The position numbers and the translations under genes are program-made. From Arundinibacter roseus (GTDB lineage Bacteria > Bacteroidota > Bacteroidia > Cytophagales > Spirosomataceae): a stretch of DNA of 64,000 nt. Position 1 is the stretch's first letter. Each line of letters opens with the position of its first letter. Positions 1 through 8,654 of the stretch are shown here, in pieces. The notes below the pieces were generated by a model. It worked only from the letters and a program-made list of their open reading frames with translations. It did no database searches and was not told the DNA's origin. Location of the stretch: assembly GCF_004348825.1 (NCBI RefSeq), contig NZ_SMJU01000003.1, forward strand, positions 124,001-188,000, given 5' to 3'.

Positions 1-1617
1 ATTGACGTAACGACGCTTCCCGATTCGTGCCTGATTTCTTCAAAGCAAAATATCGGTAACAACGCAAGCGACAACGACTTTACCACCGCTGGACTTTCGC
101 CGGTTGTAACACTTGATCCAACGCTGACGGGCTTGAATAAAGACAACCCAACGATTGACGCGGGCTTGATTTCACCCTGTGTAGCGCCAACGTTTGCTGC
201 GACCGATGCCTCAGCTGCTACCTGCGATGGCAAAACGGCCCAAAATGATGCGTCGTTTGTGGTGACCGGAATTAGTGGTGGAAATAAATTCAGCTTCGCC
301 ACTTCGGTAGCCGGACTGGCAAACTATTCATCCGCAACGGCGTTAACCGGATCGACTATCACCGTAGCTAATCTGCCAAACCCGGTGCAGACAACCGGAC
401 AAACTTACATTGTCCGAATCTTCAACGGCAAGGATGACTGCTTTACGGATGTAAGCATTCTGGTTCCCTATCGTGACTGTGCCGATGTGTGTGTCAAACC
501 AGATGCCGGACCTGCGCAAGTATTTGTTTGTCAGCCTGAAACTTCTGTAATTCTGCCTGACGCTGCGGCTGGCGAAGAATGGATCAGTGCGGCAACCAAT
601 CCGTTTAGTATAAGTATTTCTGCCCAAACAGGAGTTGTTAGCGGGCTGAATGAAAATGGTGTGTATATGTTCATTCTTCGCGATGCTACGCTTGGCAGTA
701 CGTGTTCGGATACGGTATTCGTCTTCCGGGGTGTGCTCGAATTGCCCAACCAAACCACCTGTTTTGACACGTTAACCCTGCCAACCGTGGCGGGTGCTAC
801 CTGGACAGCGATGGCTGGAAACCCGGCGACGATTACGTCAAGCGGCAAAATCAGTGGCATGAATAGCGTAGCAACCAACTACTCGTTCATCATCAGCAAT
901 GGTCAATGCAGCGATACGATTGTAGTCACTCGTCTGAATTGCAACAAGACCTATGACCTGGCGCTGGACAAAGCAATTGACAAAAAACTGGCGATGCTGG
1001 GTGAAACGCTGACTTACACGATCCGGGTTTGGAACGAAGGTGAAGCCACGGCGCATGGCATTGAAGTTACCGACGAATTAAATGCCGGAGTTCAGTACCT
1101 GAGCAGTACGGCTGACATCGGCAGCTACTCGCAGCTGACCAAAAAGTGGAGCTTCGATAGTCTCGCTGTGGGAGACACAGTAAGTCTGAAAATCAGCGTA
1201 AAAATCATCGCTGCCGGCGTATGGTTCAACACGGCTGAGATCACGAAGATGACCGAAGACGACGTAGACAGTACACCCGGCAACGGCGATGAAACGGAAG
1301 ACGACATTGATCGTGAGTGCTTTACAGTACCCGTTTTACTGTGCCGTGGACAGGGAAGTGCTCTGACGCTAAATGTACCACAGGAATACACGGGTGTGGT
1401 TTGGTTCCGCAAGGCACAAAACGGACAGCCGGTACAAGTGGCTATTGGCAATTCCTACACGGCAAGTGAAACCGAACTCGGAACTTACGAGTACACCTTC
1501 ACATCCACGTCGGGAACATGTCCTGCCGAAGGTTGCTGCCCGGTTATTATCGTGGTGGAAGACTGCTGCCCGGTAGATGTTTGCGTACCGTTTGTCATTA
1601 CAAAGAAGAAAAAGTAA
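1..1617 (+). CDS. Large surface protein, C-terminal part (SdrD_B/Ig-like/DUF11), 5' end outside the window
   Basis: The reading frame is open from the first base, so this is the 3' part of a longer gene; internal TTG/ATG codons should not be taken as starts. The visible part begins with the end of an SdrD_B-type repeat (pattern NPTIDAGLISPC). Two tandem Ig-like repeats follow at about 510-940, each with a Cys at the start and a CSDT motif near the end. A DUF11-like repeat (YDLALDKAID, then GETLTYTIRVWNEG) covers about 950-1310. The last ~95 codons form a Cys-rich module (TCPAEGCCP, CCPVDVCVPFVITKKKK). Proteins of this kind are secreted adhesins or surface-layer components; the exact role is unknown. 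The C-terminal module recurs in the protein at 44746-46359. A strong terminator follows directly. Confidence 0.85.
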   Translation: MDVTTLPDSCLISSKQNIGNNASDNDFTTAGLSPVVTLDPTLTGLNKDNPTIDAGLISPCVAPTFAATDASAATCDGKTAQNDASFVVTGISGGNKFSFATSVAGLANYSSATALTGSTITVANLPNPVQTTGQTYIVRIFNGKDDCFTDVSILVPYRDCADVCVKPDAGPAQVFVCQPETSVILPDAAAGEEWISAATNPFSISISAQTGVVSGLNENGVYMFILRDATLGSTCSDTVFVFRGVLELPNQTTCFDTLTLPTVAGATWTAMAGNPATITSSGKISGMNSVATNYSFIISNGQCSDTIVVTRLNCNKTYDLALDKAIDKKLAMLGETLTYTIRVWNEGEATAHGIEVTDELNAGVQYLSSTADIGSYSQLTKKWSFDSLAVGDTVSLKISVKIIAAGVWFNTAEITKMTEDDVDSTPGNGDETEDDIDRECFTVPVLLCRGQGSALTLNVPQEYTGVVWFRKAQNGQPVQVAIGNSYTASETELGTYEYTFTSTSGTCPAEGCCPVIIVVEDCCPVDVCVPFVITKKKK

Positions 1618-1644
1618 TACGAGATCATACAAGGTTCGCAGTAT

Positions 1645-1684
1645 TTAAAAAGGCTACCTCAATCAATTGTGGTAGCCTTTTTAA
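1645..1684 (+). terminator. Rho-independent terminator of the surface-protein gene
   Basis: A perfect 14-bp stem (1645-1658 with 1671-1684) has GGCTACC/GGTAGCC at its core and a 12-nt loop. A-rich and T-rich arms flank the core, so it could work in both directions. It starts 28 nt after the stop codon. Confidence 0.85.
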
Positions 1685-1793
1685 GTAAAATAAGTTTCCA
1701 TGTACACCGAATCCAACGGACTATGTTATGCATAGAGGCGATTGTCTACCCCTGACATTTTTTTGAAGAAGCTTACAAAGCGTAAATTTAGCT

Positions 1794-2252
1794 CTATTCT
1801 TCAAAGTTATTTAATTCATTATCTGTGTTTTGTATCCAATTCTCCGGGAAAGACTTATGGTATTGATAGTACCAACTTGTTGCTTCTCTTGAATTCTGTA
1901 CATCGAGGGCTTTGTAAATTTTCTTAATGTAATACCGAACCCCATTCAGTGATATTTCAAGAATTTCAGCTATTTGGTCGTAACTACAACCTTCTGCCAA
2001 AAGCTTCAGTATTTGAAACTCCTTGTTTTTTAGACGCGCCGGAGACTGAAAACTATTCGTGACTGACTGAATCGCAACTTCTTTGTATTGAACAGGAGCT
2101 GTACTCCTTCTGCTATTAAGTTTAAATGCATTTACTTCAATCACCTCAATTGTAAAGTTTCGTTGCAAGGCTTCAATCAATACTTCCAAGGGCATTGCGG
2201 GAGGTATTATCAAGGTAATCTGTCTGTCTGAATTGTTTGAGGGCTCTTTCAT
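1794..2252 (-). CDS. LuxR-family DNA-binding protein (C-terminal HTH)
   Basis: A 152-residue protein whose C-terminal ~65 residues fit the LuxR/GerE helix-turn-helix: RLKNKEFQILKLLAEGCSYD, then QIAEILEISLNGVRYYIKKI and YKALDVQNSREA. The N-terminal ~75 residues match no receiver, PAS or autoinducer domain that I recognise, so the input signal is unknown. Many Cytophagales encode such short LuxR-type proteins beside cell-surface or signalling genes. It stands alone, convergent with the surface-protein gene to its left and divergent from the LytTR regulator gene to its right. The role as a transcription factor rests on the HTH; target genes cannot be inferred. Confidence 0.75.
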   Translation of the reverse strand: MKEPSNNSDRQITLIIPPAMPLEVLIEALQRNFTIEVIEVNAFKLNSRRSTAPVQYKEVAIQSVTNSFQSPARLKNKEFQILKLLAEGCSYDQIAEILEISLNGVRYYIKKIYKALDVQNSREATSWYYQYHKSFPENWIQNTDNELNNFEE

Positions 2253-2776
2253 TCTGGTAATAAATAATGTGTGTATTTAATTTTTTGAAGGAGTTAACTA
2301 CTCAGGCAAAGTAGACGATTAGTCTGAATAAAGAATAAACCATTTACACAATGCTTCGTAAATGTGCATATGAACAGCACCTGAAGTACGTGATCGACAG
2401 ACAATTTAATTTACAAATCAAAATCATAAACATAAATGAAATTTTACAGAAATCTTTTTTGAAGAAGATAGTATACATTCAGATACATAATTCCAGAATG
2501 TAGCAAGCGTTCAAATACCTAAAAGATGTACCTCATTGTTGTTCAATTTGTTCTCAAAAACTAAAAAGTTCTGATTTACGGTGGAAGTAATTAAAACGGT
2601 TTTTAGCATGAAAGGTTAGATCCGGTTCAGAAAAAGATACATTTGAATAACCCCGGGATGTATTACCTGTGCTTTTTAAAAAATTTCATTAATAGCCAAA
2701 AAACTATCAGTTTTTTGGCTATTTTTAATTGATACAGTAGCGAATTGGTACCATAAAATGTAGTGAATGAAGTTAT
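2253..2776. other. Intergenic region between divergent regulators, no gene seen
   Basis: These 524 bases are AT-rich and contain no convincing reading frame. They must hold the promoters of the LuxR-type gene (leftward) and the LytTR gene (rightward). The only clear structure is the hairpin at 2691-2723. Confidence 0.6.
2691..2723 (+). terminator. Terminator-like hairpin upstream of the LytTR gene
   Basis: A perfect 15-bp stem (2691-2705 with 2709-2723; core AATAGCC/GGCTATT) closes a 3-nt loop and is followed by TTTAATT. It faces rightward and ends 53 nt before the LytTR start, yet no gene precedes it on this strand. It may end a small RNA or act as an attenuator in the LytTR leader. Confidence 0.6.
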
Positions 2777-3457
2777 ATGAATGTATTGATTATTGAAGAT
2801 GATCCTGCTTGCAGGCTGCGATTGCAGAGTATGCTTGAACCCCTCCCGGTACTGAGATTGACATTCGTACATACCCTGAGTGAAGCGAGAGCACATTGCT
2901 GTACGACATTTCCCGATTTGCTGATTTCTGAAATTAATTTATCTGATGGCGAGATTTTCTCCTTGCTTCGGGAGCTAAAGCCTATCTTCCCGATTATATT
3001 GATTACCGCAGATCCGCAGGCGCATATTTTGGATCTTACGCTGGCAATTGCGCCTCAGAGTAATTTGTTAATTAAGCCTTTTCATGCCCTTACTTTACTG
3101 GGAATCGTGAAAAAACTACTAACTCCCTTCATCTCGACTACCACTCCCAATGTTTTTCTAATTCCCGGTAAGTTTAGCCATAAGAAAGCTATACCCTTTT
3201 CGGATATTCAGTTTATCCACGCAGAAGGAAATTACATTACTATACAAACGCATCATAGCGCCTACACGATTAAATATTCGCTCAGACGTGCCATAAAAGA
3301 TCTTGATGCTCGTTTCGTGCAGGTTCACAAGGCATTTTTGGTTAATATGGATTACTTCAATCGCCTGAATTTATCAACCAACGAAATCCTCATAAACCGA
3401 AAAGTGCTACCTGTTGGCCGCACTTTTCGAAAAAATATAATTGATAAACTGAACTAA
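2777..3457 (+). CDS. LytTR-family response regulator with non-canonical receiver
   Basis: A 226-residue protein with an N-terminal receiver domain (about 1-118) and a C-terminal LytTR DNA-binding domain (about 128-225; motif HAEGNYITI, then FVQVHKAFLVNM). The receiver keeps the acidic cluster E7-D8-D9, T77 and K100 (LLIKPF). At the usual phospho-acceptor position it has Glu52 (LLISEINLSDG) instead of Asp. LytTR regulators normally bind tandem promoter repeats after phosphorylation by a cognate kinase. No histidine kinase lies nearby. The Glu may mimic phosphorylation or mean control by another route (inference). A terminator-like hairpin sits just upstream. Confidence 0.85.
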   Translation: MNVLIIEDDPACRLRLQSMLEPLPVLRLTFVHTLSEARAHCCTTFPDLLISEINLSDGEIFSLLRELKPIFPIILITADPQAHILDLTLAIAPQSNLLIKPFHALTLLGIVKKLLTPFISTTTPNVFLIPGKFSHKKAIPFSDIQFIHAEGNYITIQTHHSAYTIKYSLRRAIKDLDARFVQVHKAFLVNMDYFNRLNLSTNEILINRKVLPVGRTFRKNIIDKLN

Positions 3458-3818
3458 TTGTACGGGGGCAGCTTTCAACGCCGGGTTTATTTCTATTAGC
3501 TATCAAATTAGTGGTTTAGGTCACCGTATTGAACTTATGTAGTATATACTTTTTCTTTATTCAATATGTAGGATTGATACTATACCTGCAAGTATTTCAT
3601 CACTTTGGCAGGAAAATTGGTGTCTTGGACTTTCTGCAAGTTTTTTACCCTTTTGTTAATAAAACATGTCATTTACTTACATGACGTGCAACTCGTCACC
3701 CTTCATTCAAAACAAGTACATTTTTAGCACAAACATTGATCAATAGGTAAATCACATGAATAGTCCAATAACATGTAAAATCTAAACATGAATAAACCAT
3801 GCGCACACTCCATTGTAA
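3458..3818. other. AT-rich gap, no gene seen
   Basis: These 361 bases lie between the LytTR gene and the transposase relic. I see no reading frame, strong hairpin or repeat. The right part may contain the lost end of the insertion element, but no terminal inverted repeat could be recognised. Confidence 0.5.
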
Positions 3819-4590
3819 TCAACTCTTGGATTCAAGTTTGAAGTGCAACTTGGTATTTAAGAGCACATTGAATGGGAAATAATACCCCAGAGTTTTTCTA
3901 GGTCTGTTGTTTAATTGATTTTCAATCCATTTTATGTCACTTTTTTTGACGATATTAATTGGGCAGGATTTCGGAATATACTGCCTAATCAGGCCATTTG
4001 TATTTTCATTAAGCCCTCACTCCCAGCTAGGGTAGGGCCTTGCAAAATAGATGTCAGCCTTTAATTCAGCACCAATTTTCTGATGTTTTGAGAACTCTAT
4101 CCCATTATCAAAAGTAATTGTTTTTACAGGTAAATCACATTTGTTTGCTCTGTAAATCAGCATTTTAGCCAATTCGTCAGCATTTTTAGATTTTAACTTT
4201 GAAACAATAGTATACTTCGTTACTCGCTCGACTAAGGTCAACAATACACCTTCATGATTAGCCCCAATTATTGTATCCCCTTCCCAGTGACCAATTTCGG
4301 TATTTTGCTCAACCACTGCTGGTTGATCCGGGCCGCCGCTGCGGTTCGATTCCAATCCGGTTTGGAATTGATTCTCTTTTCCCTACACTTCCTCTTTTGC
4401 TTTATCTTTTCCTGTGACGAATCCTTAAAAAAGACATAAGGTTCTCATTATCAGTGGATTGGATAGCATATGTATAGCGATAAATTGTCTCATGTCTTAT
4501 TTGCTTTGAACCCGCTCTACGTGCCAGTACACCGCTTATTTGTTCAGGAGAATAACGTTCCCTTAGGCAGGTAAGAAAGTATCTTCGGTA
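3819..4590 (-). pseudogene. IS30-family transposase, decayed remnant
   Basis: Reading leftward, successive frames give a recognisable IS30-type transposase: RERYSPEQISGVLARRAGS, IRHETIYRY, KRGSVGKRESIPNRIGIE, EIGHWEGDTIIG, TFDNGIEFSKH, YPSWE and GLNENTNGLIRQY. Lesions are a TAA at 4402-4404 (sense codon expected before SKRGS), a ~16-bp insertion at about 4329-4344 that shifts the frame, and a TGA at 4017-4019 within the conserved SWExGLNEN segment. The N-terminal HTH part is missing upstream of about 4590. The longest intact piece is 4017-4355 (112 codons). Two catalytic Asp positions (WEGD, TFDNG) and the Glu of GLNEN survive, but the protein cannot be made whole. It marks an old insertion. 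Confidence 0.85.
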
Positions 4591-5098
4591 TTGTCAGCGG
4601 CAATCCTGCTAATAATGGGTAGTCGGCGAAAAGTGTACGAAAGTGTTGTTAAACAGGCTCTTTTCCCATTAAAATGCTCTTTATAAAGACCAAACCCCAT
4701 ACCCCCTTTGTGATTGCACCATAGCCGCAAGAAGAGTTATATGATAAATTGGGGAACTCAGAAAATACAACTATTGACAAGGTATTTTAGAAAAAATAGC
4801 CTGTAACCACTTTCAGAAATCCAACACTCCTGGTCATGCGAGCTATCATTTATGGGCAGGTTTGTTGGCGCCTACTCCATACAAAAACAAGAGGTGGTTA
4901 ATCGATTGCGAATCAATAAAATGCAAAACAGCTCGGCTGTAAAACAACCGAGCTGTCGAAAATATCCCTCCTCTAAAAATAATATTGGCACAAGTTTACA
5001 ATATTATTTTTTAAATTCCATACCGAATAAAAATAGTTTAGTACTATATTTTTTTAGCATCCACCTGCGCAACAATTTACATAGCTGTACTCCATCAG
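4591..5098. other. Intergenic region downstream of the AraC gene, no gene seen
   Basis: These 508 bases contain the terminator of the AraC gene (4928-4956). A weak 94-codon frame on the plus strand at 4852-5136 has no recognisable features and overlaps the end of the AraC gene, so I do not call it. Confidence 0.5.
4928..4956 (-). terminator. Terminator-like hairpin after the AraC gene
   Basis: A perfect 9-bp stem (ACAGCTCGG at 4928-4936, CCGAGCTGT at 4948-4956) with an 11-nt loop. On the minus strand it is followed by TTTT, which suits termination of the leftward AraC gene about 140 nt upstream. Confidence 0.6.
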
Positions 5099-6019
5099 TT
5101 ACACCGATCTTCGAAATTCCACCGGACTTTCCCTGAACTGCTTTCGAAACAAACGATTGAAATTGGACAGATTATTAAATCCCGATTCGTAGCAGATTTC
5201 CAGAATGGATAGGTCTGTTTCTTTTAAAAGTCGTTTACTCTCGTTTAGACGTATTTCGATGATGAAAGCCAGAAAAGATTTTTGAGTACGGGATTTGAAG
5301 TAGCGGCAAAAGGTTGATTCTGAAAGATTTGTCAGGTCGGAAACTTCCCGAAGTGAGATTGTCTCTTTGTAATGAAGCAGGGCGTATTCCAGCACTTTAT
5401 TCATTTTCTGACTGTCGCTGACGTTGATACCGCTGATTTGTTGGATGGAAAGTGGCTGTAATTCTCTGGAATCAGATAGTAAGCCAAAGATTTCCAACAA
5501 CCCTCCCAAACGACCGATTTTGTCACGTTCGAGCATTTCAAAAAGGATAACCTTGATTTTCTTACGGGTATTTCCCAATACCATCAGACCATTTTGGGAC
5601 AGCGAAAGTACCTGCTTCATTTCGGCCATTTCGGGGCTGTTAAAAAACTCCTTTCCCAAAAAATCTTCCACAAACTGCACGACGATAGAACTAGGCTTTA
5701 TCGATGCCTCAGGGCCATAAAAAGAGTCATCGGCTTTGAAAAGATGCGGGACGTTCTTACCAATGAACGCAATTTCCCCTTCCTGATAGGACGAAAAACT
5801 GTTGCCGATAAATTTATTTCCAAAGCCTTTTTCACAATACACCAATTCATATTCTTCGTGAAAATGCCAGGGCGTTTCGAAATAGGGCGATTCGTAGCGA
5901 TGAATGATGAAAGAGTTGCCCGGGGTTAGCGGCAGTTTTTGGAATAAGGCATTTTTGGTTGATTTTATATTAGTCAAGATAGTATTGGTATAAGTTGTTT
6001 TGTGGTGGAAATATAGCAT
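5099..6019 (-). CDS. AraC-family transcriptional regulator with N-terminal cupin
   Basis: A 306-residue regulator. The N-terminal half is a cupin-like sensor (WHFHEEYELVYCEKGFG, then GEIAFIGKNVPHLF). The C-terminal ~100 residues hold the two helix-turn-helix units of AraC proteins (ISLREVSDLTNLSESTFCRY and ILEICYESGFNNLSNFNRLF, ending in FRESPVEFRRS). Such proteins bind a small molecule, often a sugar, through the cupin and activate nearby catabolic genes. It is divergent from the sugar-enzyme cluster that starts 67 bp away at 6087, so control of that cluster is the simplest inference. The annotated ATG at 6017-6019 gives a ~50-residue lead before the cupin; an internal start is possible. Confidence 0.9.
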   Translation of the reverse strand: MLYFHHKTTYTNTILTNIKSTKNALFQKLPLTPGNSFIIHRYESPYFETPWHFHEEYELVYCEKGFGNKFIGNSFSSYQEGEIAFIGKNVPHLFKADDSFYGPEASIKPSSIVVQFVEDFLGKEFFNSPEMAEMKQVLSLSQNGLMVLGNTRKKIKVILFEMLERDKIGRLGGLLEIFGLLSDSRELQPLSIQQISGINVSDSQKMNKVLEYALLHYKETISLREVSDLTNLSESTFCRYFKSRTQKSFLAFIIEIRLNESKRLLKETDLSILEICYESGFNNLSNFNRLFRKQFRESPVEFRRSV

Positions 6020-6086
6020 TAAACCTCCTTTTTTTGTATTGTTTTTCAGTTCATCTGTTTATTAACGGTATTATTTTGCCTGGTGT

Positions 6087-6884
6087 ATGTTACAAAACAA
6101 AAAAATAGTCATCATGGGCGGTACAACGGGTATTGGCCTTTCGGCTGCGAAGGCATTTGTCAACCACGGGGCAAAGGTGGTTTTGGTAGGAAGAAATCCA
6201 GAAAGTTGTCAGAAGGCGAAAGAAATTATTGGTGAAGCGGGCGAAGTTTTAGTAGGAGATGCCATAGAAGAATCAACTTCAGTACAAGCAATTGATTTGT
6301 GTATTCGTGCGTATGGTGGTTTTGATGGGTTATACCACGTAGCCGGAGGAAGTGGAAGGCGATTTGGCGATGGGCCTTTGCACGAACTGAGTTTGGAAGG
6401 TTGGAATAAAACGTTTGAACTGAATCTTACGGGTTTGATGCTTTCCAATCAGGCCGCAATTCGAAAATTTCGGGAGCGCAGAACGGGTGGTACAATCCTG
6501 AATATGAGCTCCGTGCTAGGTTTTTCACCTTCGCCGAAATACTTCGTGACTCATGCCTATGCGGCTGCCAAATCGGCCGTTATTGGCTTTACCAAATCTA
6601 TTGCCGCCTATTACGCTTCTGATAATATTAGGGTCAATTTGTTAGCACCTGCCTTGGTCGAAACGCCCATGTCTGAGCGGGCGAGCAAAGACGATGTCAT
6701 CCTACACTTTGTCAAAACCAAACAGCCCCTCGATGGGGGAAGAAACGGTCGTCCCGAGGATTTGGACAGTGCAGCAATTTACTTTATGTCAGACGGGTCT
6801 GGATTTACTACCGGTCAAACGCTTTACGTGGACGGCGGCTGGGAAGTGTCGGAAGGTCAATATCAAAACGCAGTAGAACAATGA
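6087..6884 (+). CDS. Short-chain dehydrogenase/reductase (SDR)
   Basis: A 265-residue classical SDR. It has the nucleotide-binding glycine motif GGTTGIG (12-18), the Ser of NMSS (142/143) and the catalytic YAAAK (Tyr159, Lys163). It ends with the usual GQTLYVDGGW. SDRs oxidise or reduce a hydroxyl/keto group with NAD(P); the substrate here is probably a sugar or sugar acid, judged only from neighbours. It is the first gene of the cluster opposite the AraC regulator. Its stop overlaps the next start (ATGA), so the two are translationally coupled. Confidence 0.88.
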   Translation: MLQNKKIVIMGGTTGIGLSAAKAFVNHGAKVVLVGRNPESCQKAKEIIGEAGEVLVGDAIEESTSVQAIDLCIRAYGGFDGLYHVAGGSGRRFGDGPLHELSLEGWNKTFELNLTGLMLSNQAAIRKFRERRTGGTILNMSSVLGFSPSPKYFVTHAYAAAKSAVIGFTKSIAAYYASDNIRVNLLAPALVETPMSERASKDDVILHFVKTKQPLDGGRNGRPEDLDSAAIYFMSDGSGFTTGQTLYVDGGWEVSEGQYQNAVEQ

Positions 6885-7807
6885 AAACAGCCATTGGAAT
6901 TGACGTAGGCGGGACCAATAGTAAGGGAATCATTCTCAATTCAGAAGGAGAGATTTTGAATGAATATTCGGTACCAACCAACGATGACGGCGAGGGAAAA
7001 TGGCGAGAGACGATACTGGAAGTAGTACAGCATCTTAAAAGCGTTCATTATGAGCCAATTGAGCTGATAGGGTTGTCATGTCCTGGCTTTGCCAATGAGG
7101 CAAACAGTTGTATTTCCTACATGCCGGGGCGGTTGTTGGGCGTGGAAAATTTCCAATGGGAAGCCTATTTCGCTACCAGAACTTTCGTAATCAACGACGC
7201 GCACGCAGCACTGATCGCTGAGTCTGCTTTTGGAGAAATCCGTGGTTACAAAAATGCCATTCTGTTGACTTTGGGAACCGGGGTAGGTGGCGGTTTACTA
7301 ATAAACGGGGAATTGTATCAAGGTTTAAGCCAAATGGCGGGACATTTTGGGCACACCACAATTAATGCAGGCGATGATGAACTAAGCATCCTGGGAATGC
7401 CCGGCAGCCTTGAATACGCCCTGGGAAATTATTCTATTAAACGGCGATCTTCAGGGCGATTTTCTTCGACCTACCAATTGGTGCAGGGGTACAAAGATAA
7501 CGATCCATTTGCTACCTGGCTATGGCTGGATTCACTACGTAAACTAAGCTTGGCTATTGCCTCATTTGCCAATGCGCTATCGCCCGAAATCATCGTACTG
7601 GCCGGAGGAATAACCAAAGCCGATGCAGCCTTATTTACACCGCTTAACGCATTTTTGGACGTATATGAGTTTAGACCCAAAGAAAAACAAACGATTATAA
7701 AACAGGCCAAATTCAGCGATTTGGCCGGGGCTGTTGGAGCTGCCGCTTTTGCCATCGAAAAGGCAAAAAATAGAACAACTCCTGCCATTGGTTTACCACA
7801 TATTTAG
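6881..7807 (+). CDS. ROK-family sugar kinase-like protein lacking the zinc cysteines
   Basis: A 308-residue ROK protein. The phosphate-binding IGIDVGGTN (5-13), the catalytic Asp106 (VINDAHAAL) and the second ATP motif LGTGVGGG (131-138) are intact, as is GHFGH (154-158). ROK kinases usually bind zinc through CxCGxxGCxE; here the aligned stretch is SILGMPGSLE (169-178), so all three Cys are lost while the Glu remains. It probably phosphorylates a hexose or amino sugar in the cytoplasm, with structural zinc dispensed with. It overlaps the SDR by 4 bp and is followed after 35 bp by an SIS-domain gene, a combination typical of amino-sugar or sugar-phosphate routes. Confidence 0.85.
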   Translation: MKTAIGIDVGGTNSKGIILNSEGEILNEYSVPTNDDGEGKWRETILEVVQHLKSVHYEPIELIGLSCPGFANEANSCISYMPGRLLGVENFQWEAYFATRTFVINDAHAALIAESAFGEIRGYKNAILLTLGTGVGGGLLINGELYQGLSQMAGHFGHTTINAGDDELSILGMPGSLEYALGNYSIKRRSSGRFSSTYQLVQGYKDNDPFATWLWLDSLRKLSLAIASFANALSPEIIVLAGGITKADAALFTPLNAFLDVYEFRPKEKQTIIKQAKFSDLAGAVGAAAFAIEKAKNRTTPAIGLPHI

Positions 7808-7842
7808 TCCCCTATTCTCCCAAAACTTTCATCAATATTCTT

Positions 7843-8646
7843 ATGAGTTATACAAAACAATACTTACAAAAATGCCAGGGCCTGATGGAGGCAGTTGCTT
7901 TGCAGGAAGATAAAATTCTGGAAGTTGCCCGTTTGTTTGCCAATTCCATTTTGTCGGGCCGCATGGTACATATTTTTGGCAGCGGCCACAGCCGAATTAT
8001 GGTGGAAGAAATGTGGCCGCGCTACGGTTCTTTTCCGGGCTTTAATCCGATTGTAGAGCTGTCGCTAACATTCCATAATCTCGTCGTGGGAGCCAACGGT
8101 CAGCGACAGGCCATGTTTTTGGAAAATGTCCCGGGCTTTGCCAAACAAATCCTGCGAAATTTTGACTTAACCGACGAAGATTCTGCGCTTATCATTTCCT
8201 CCTCAGGGTGCAATGTGGTTCCAATTGAATTGGCCGAGCTGTTTCAAAAACAAGGAATCAAAACCGTAGGAATTATTTCGGAGAAACATTCCGAAGTAAG
8301 CATCAGCAAGCGGAAAGACGGACTGAAATTACAGGATTTCTGTGGCATTGTTCTGGATTCGGGCGCACCCATCGGCGATGCCATGATTCAGGTCGAAAAT
8401 TTGGACACGCCCGTTGCGCCCGGCTCTACGGTTGGTTCGTGTATGATTATCAATTGTATAAAAGCTGAATTGGCAAATCTATTGACACAGGCCGGCGAGC
8501 CCCCCAAAGTGCTCACGGCCGCTGCTATTGTGGGAGCAGAACGGGCCACGGAGTTGTTTCAGTCAGCCTATGATGAGCACGCGCACCGTGTTTCACGATT
8601 GTATAAAAAAGTGGGAATACAGAGTTATGTGTCGGAGAAAAACTGA
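7843..8646 (+). CDS. SIS-domain sugar-phosphate binding protein (UPF0309-like)
   Basis: A 267-residue SIS-domain protein. The sugar-phosphate binding segment MVHIFGSGHS (41-50) and the second SIS motif ALIISSSGCN are clear. A C-terminal helical part (TVGSCMIINCIKAELANLL) resembles UPF0309/MurQ-like proteins. SIS proteins isomerise, deaminate or cleave phosphorylated sugars. Next to the ROK kinase it could act on the kinase product (inference). Nothing in the sequence fixes the exact reaction. It sits 8 bp before the FAD oxidoreductase gene, in the same operon. Confidence 0.8.
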   Translation: MSYTKQYLQKCQGLMEAVALQEDKILEVARLFANSILSGRMVHIFGSGHSRIMVEEMWPRYGSFPGFNPIVELSLTFHNLVVGANGQRQAMFLENVPGFAKQILRNFDLTDEDSALIISSSGCNVVPIELAELFQKQGIKTVGIISEKHSEVSISKRKDGLKLQDFCGIVLDSGAPIGDAMIQVENLDTPVAPGSTVGSCMIINCIKAELANLLTQAGEPPKVLTAAAIVGAERATELFQSAYDEHAHRVSRLYKKVGIQSYVSEKN

Positions 8647-8654
8647 AAAAGTGT

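Noticed and set aside
4852-5136. 94-codon plus-strand frame
   Set aside because: No family features, low-complexity composition, contains the AraC terminator hairpin and overlaps the end of the AraC gene.
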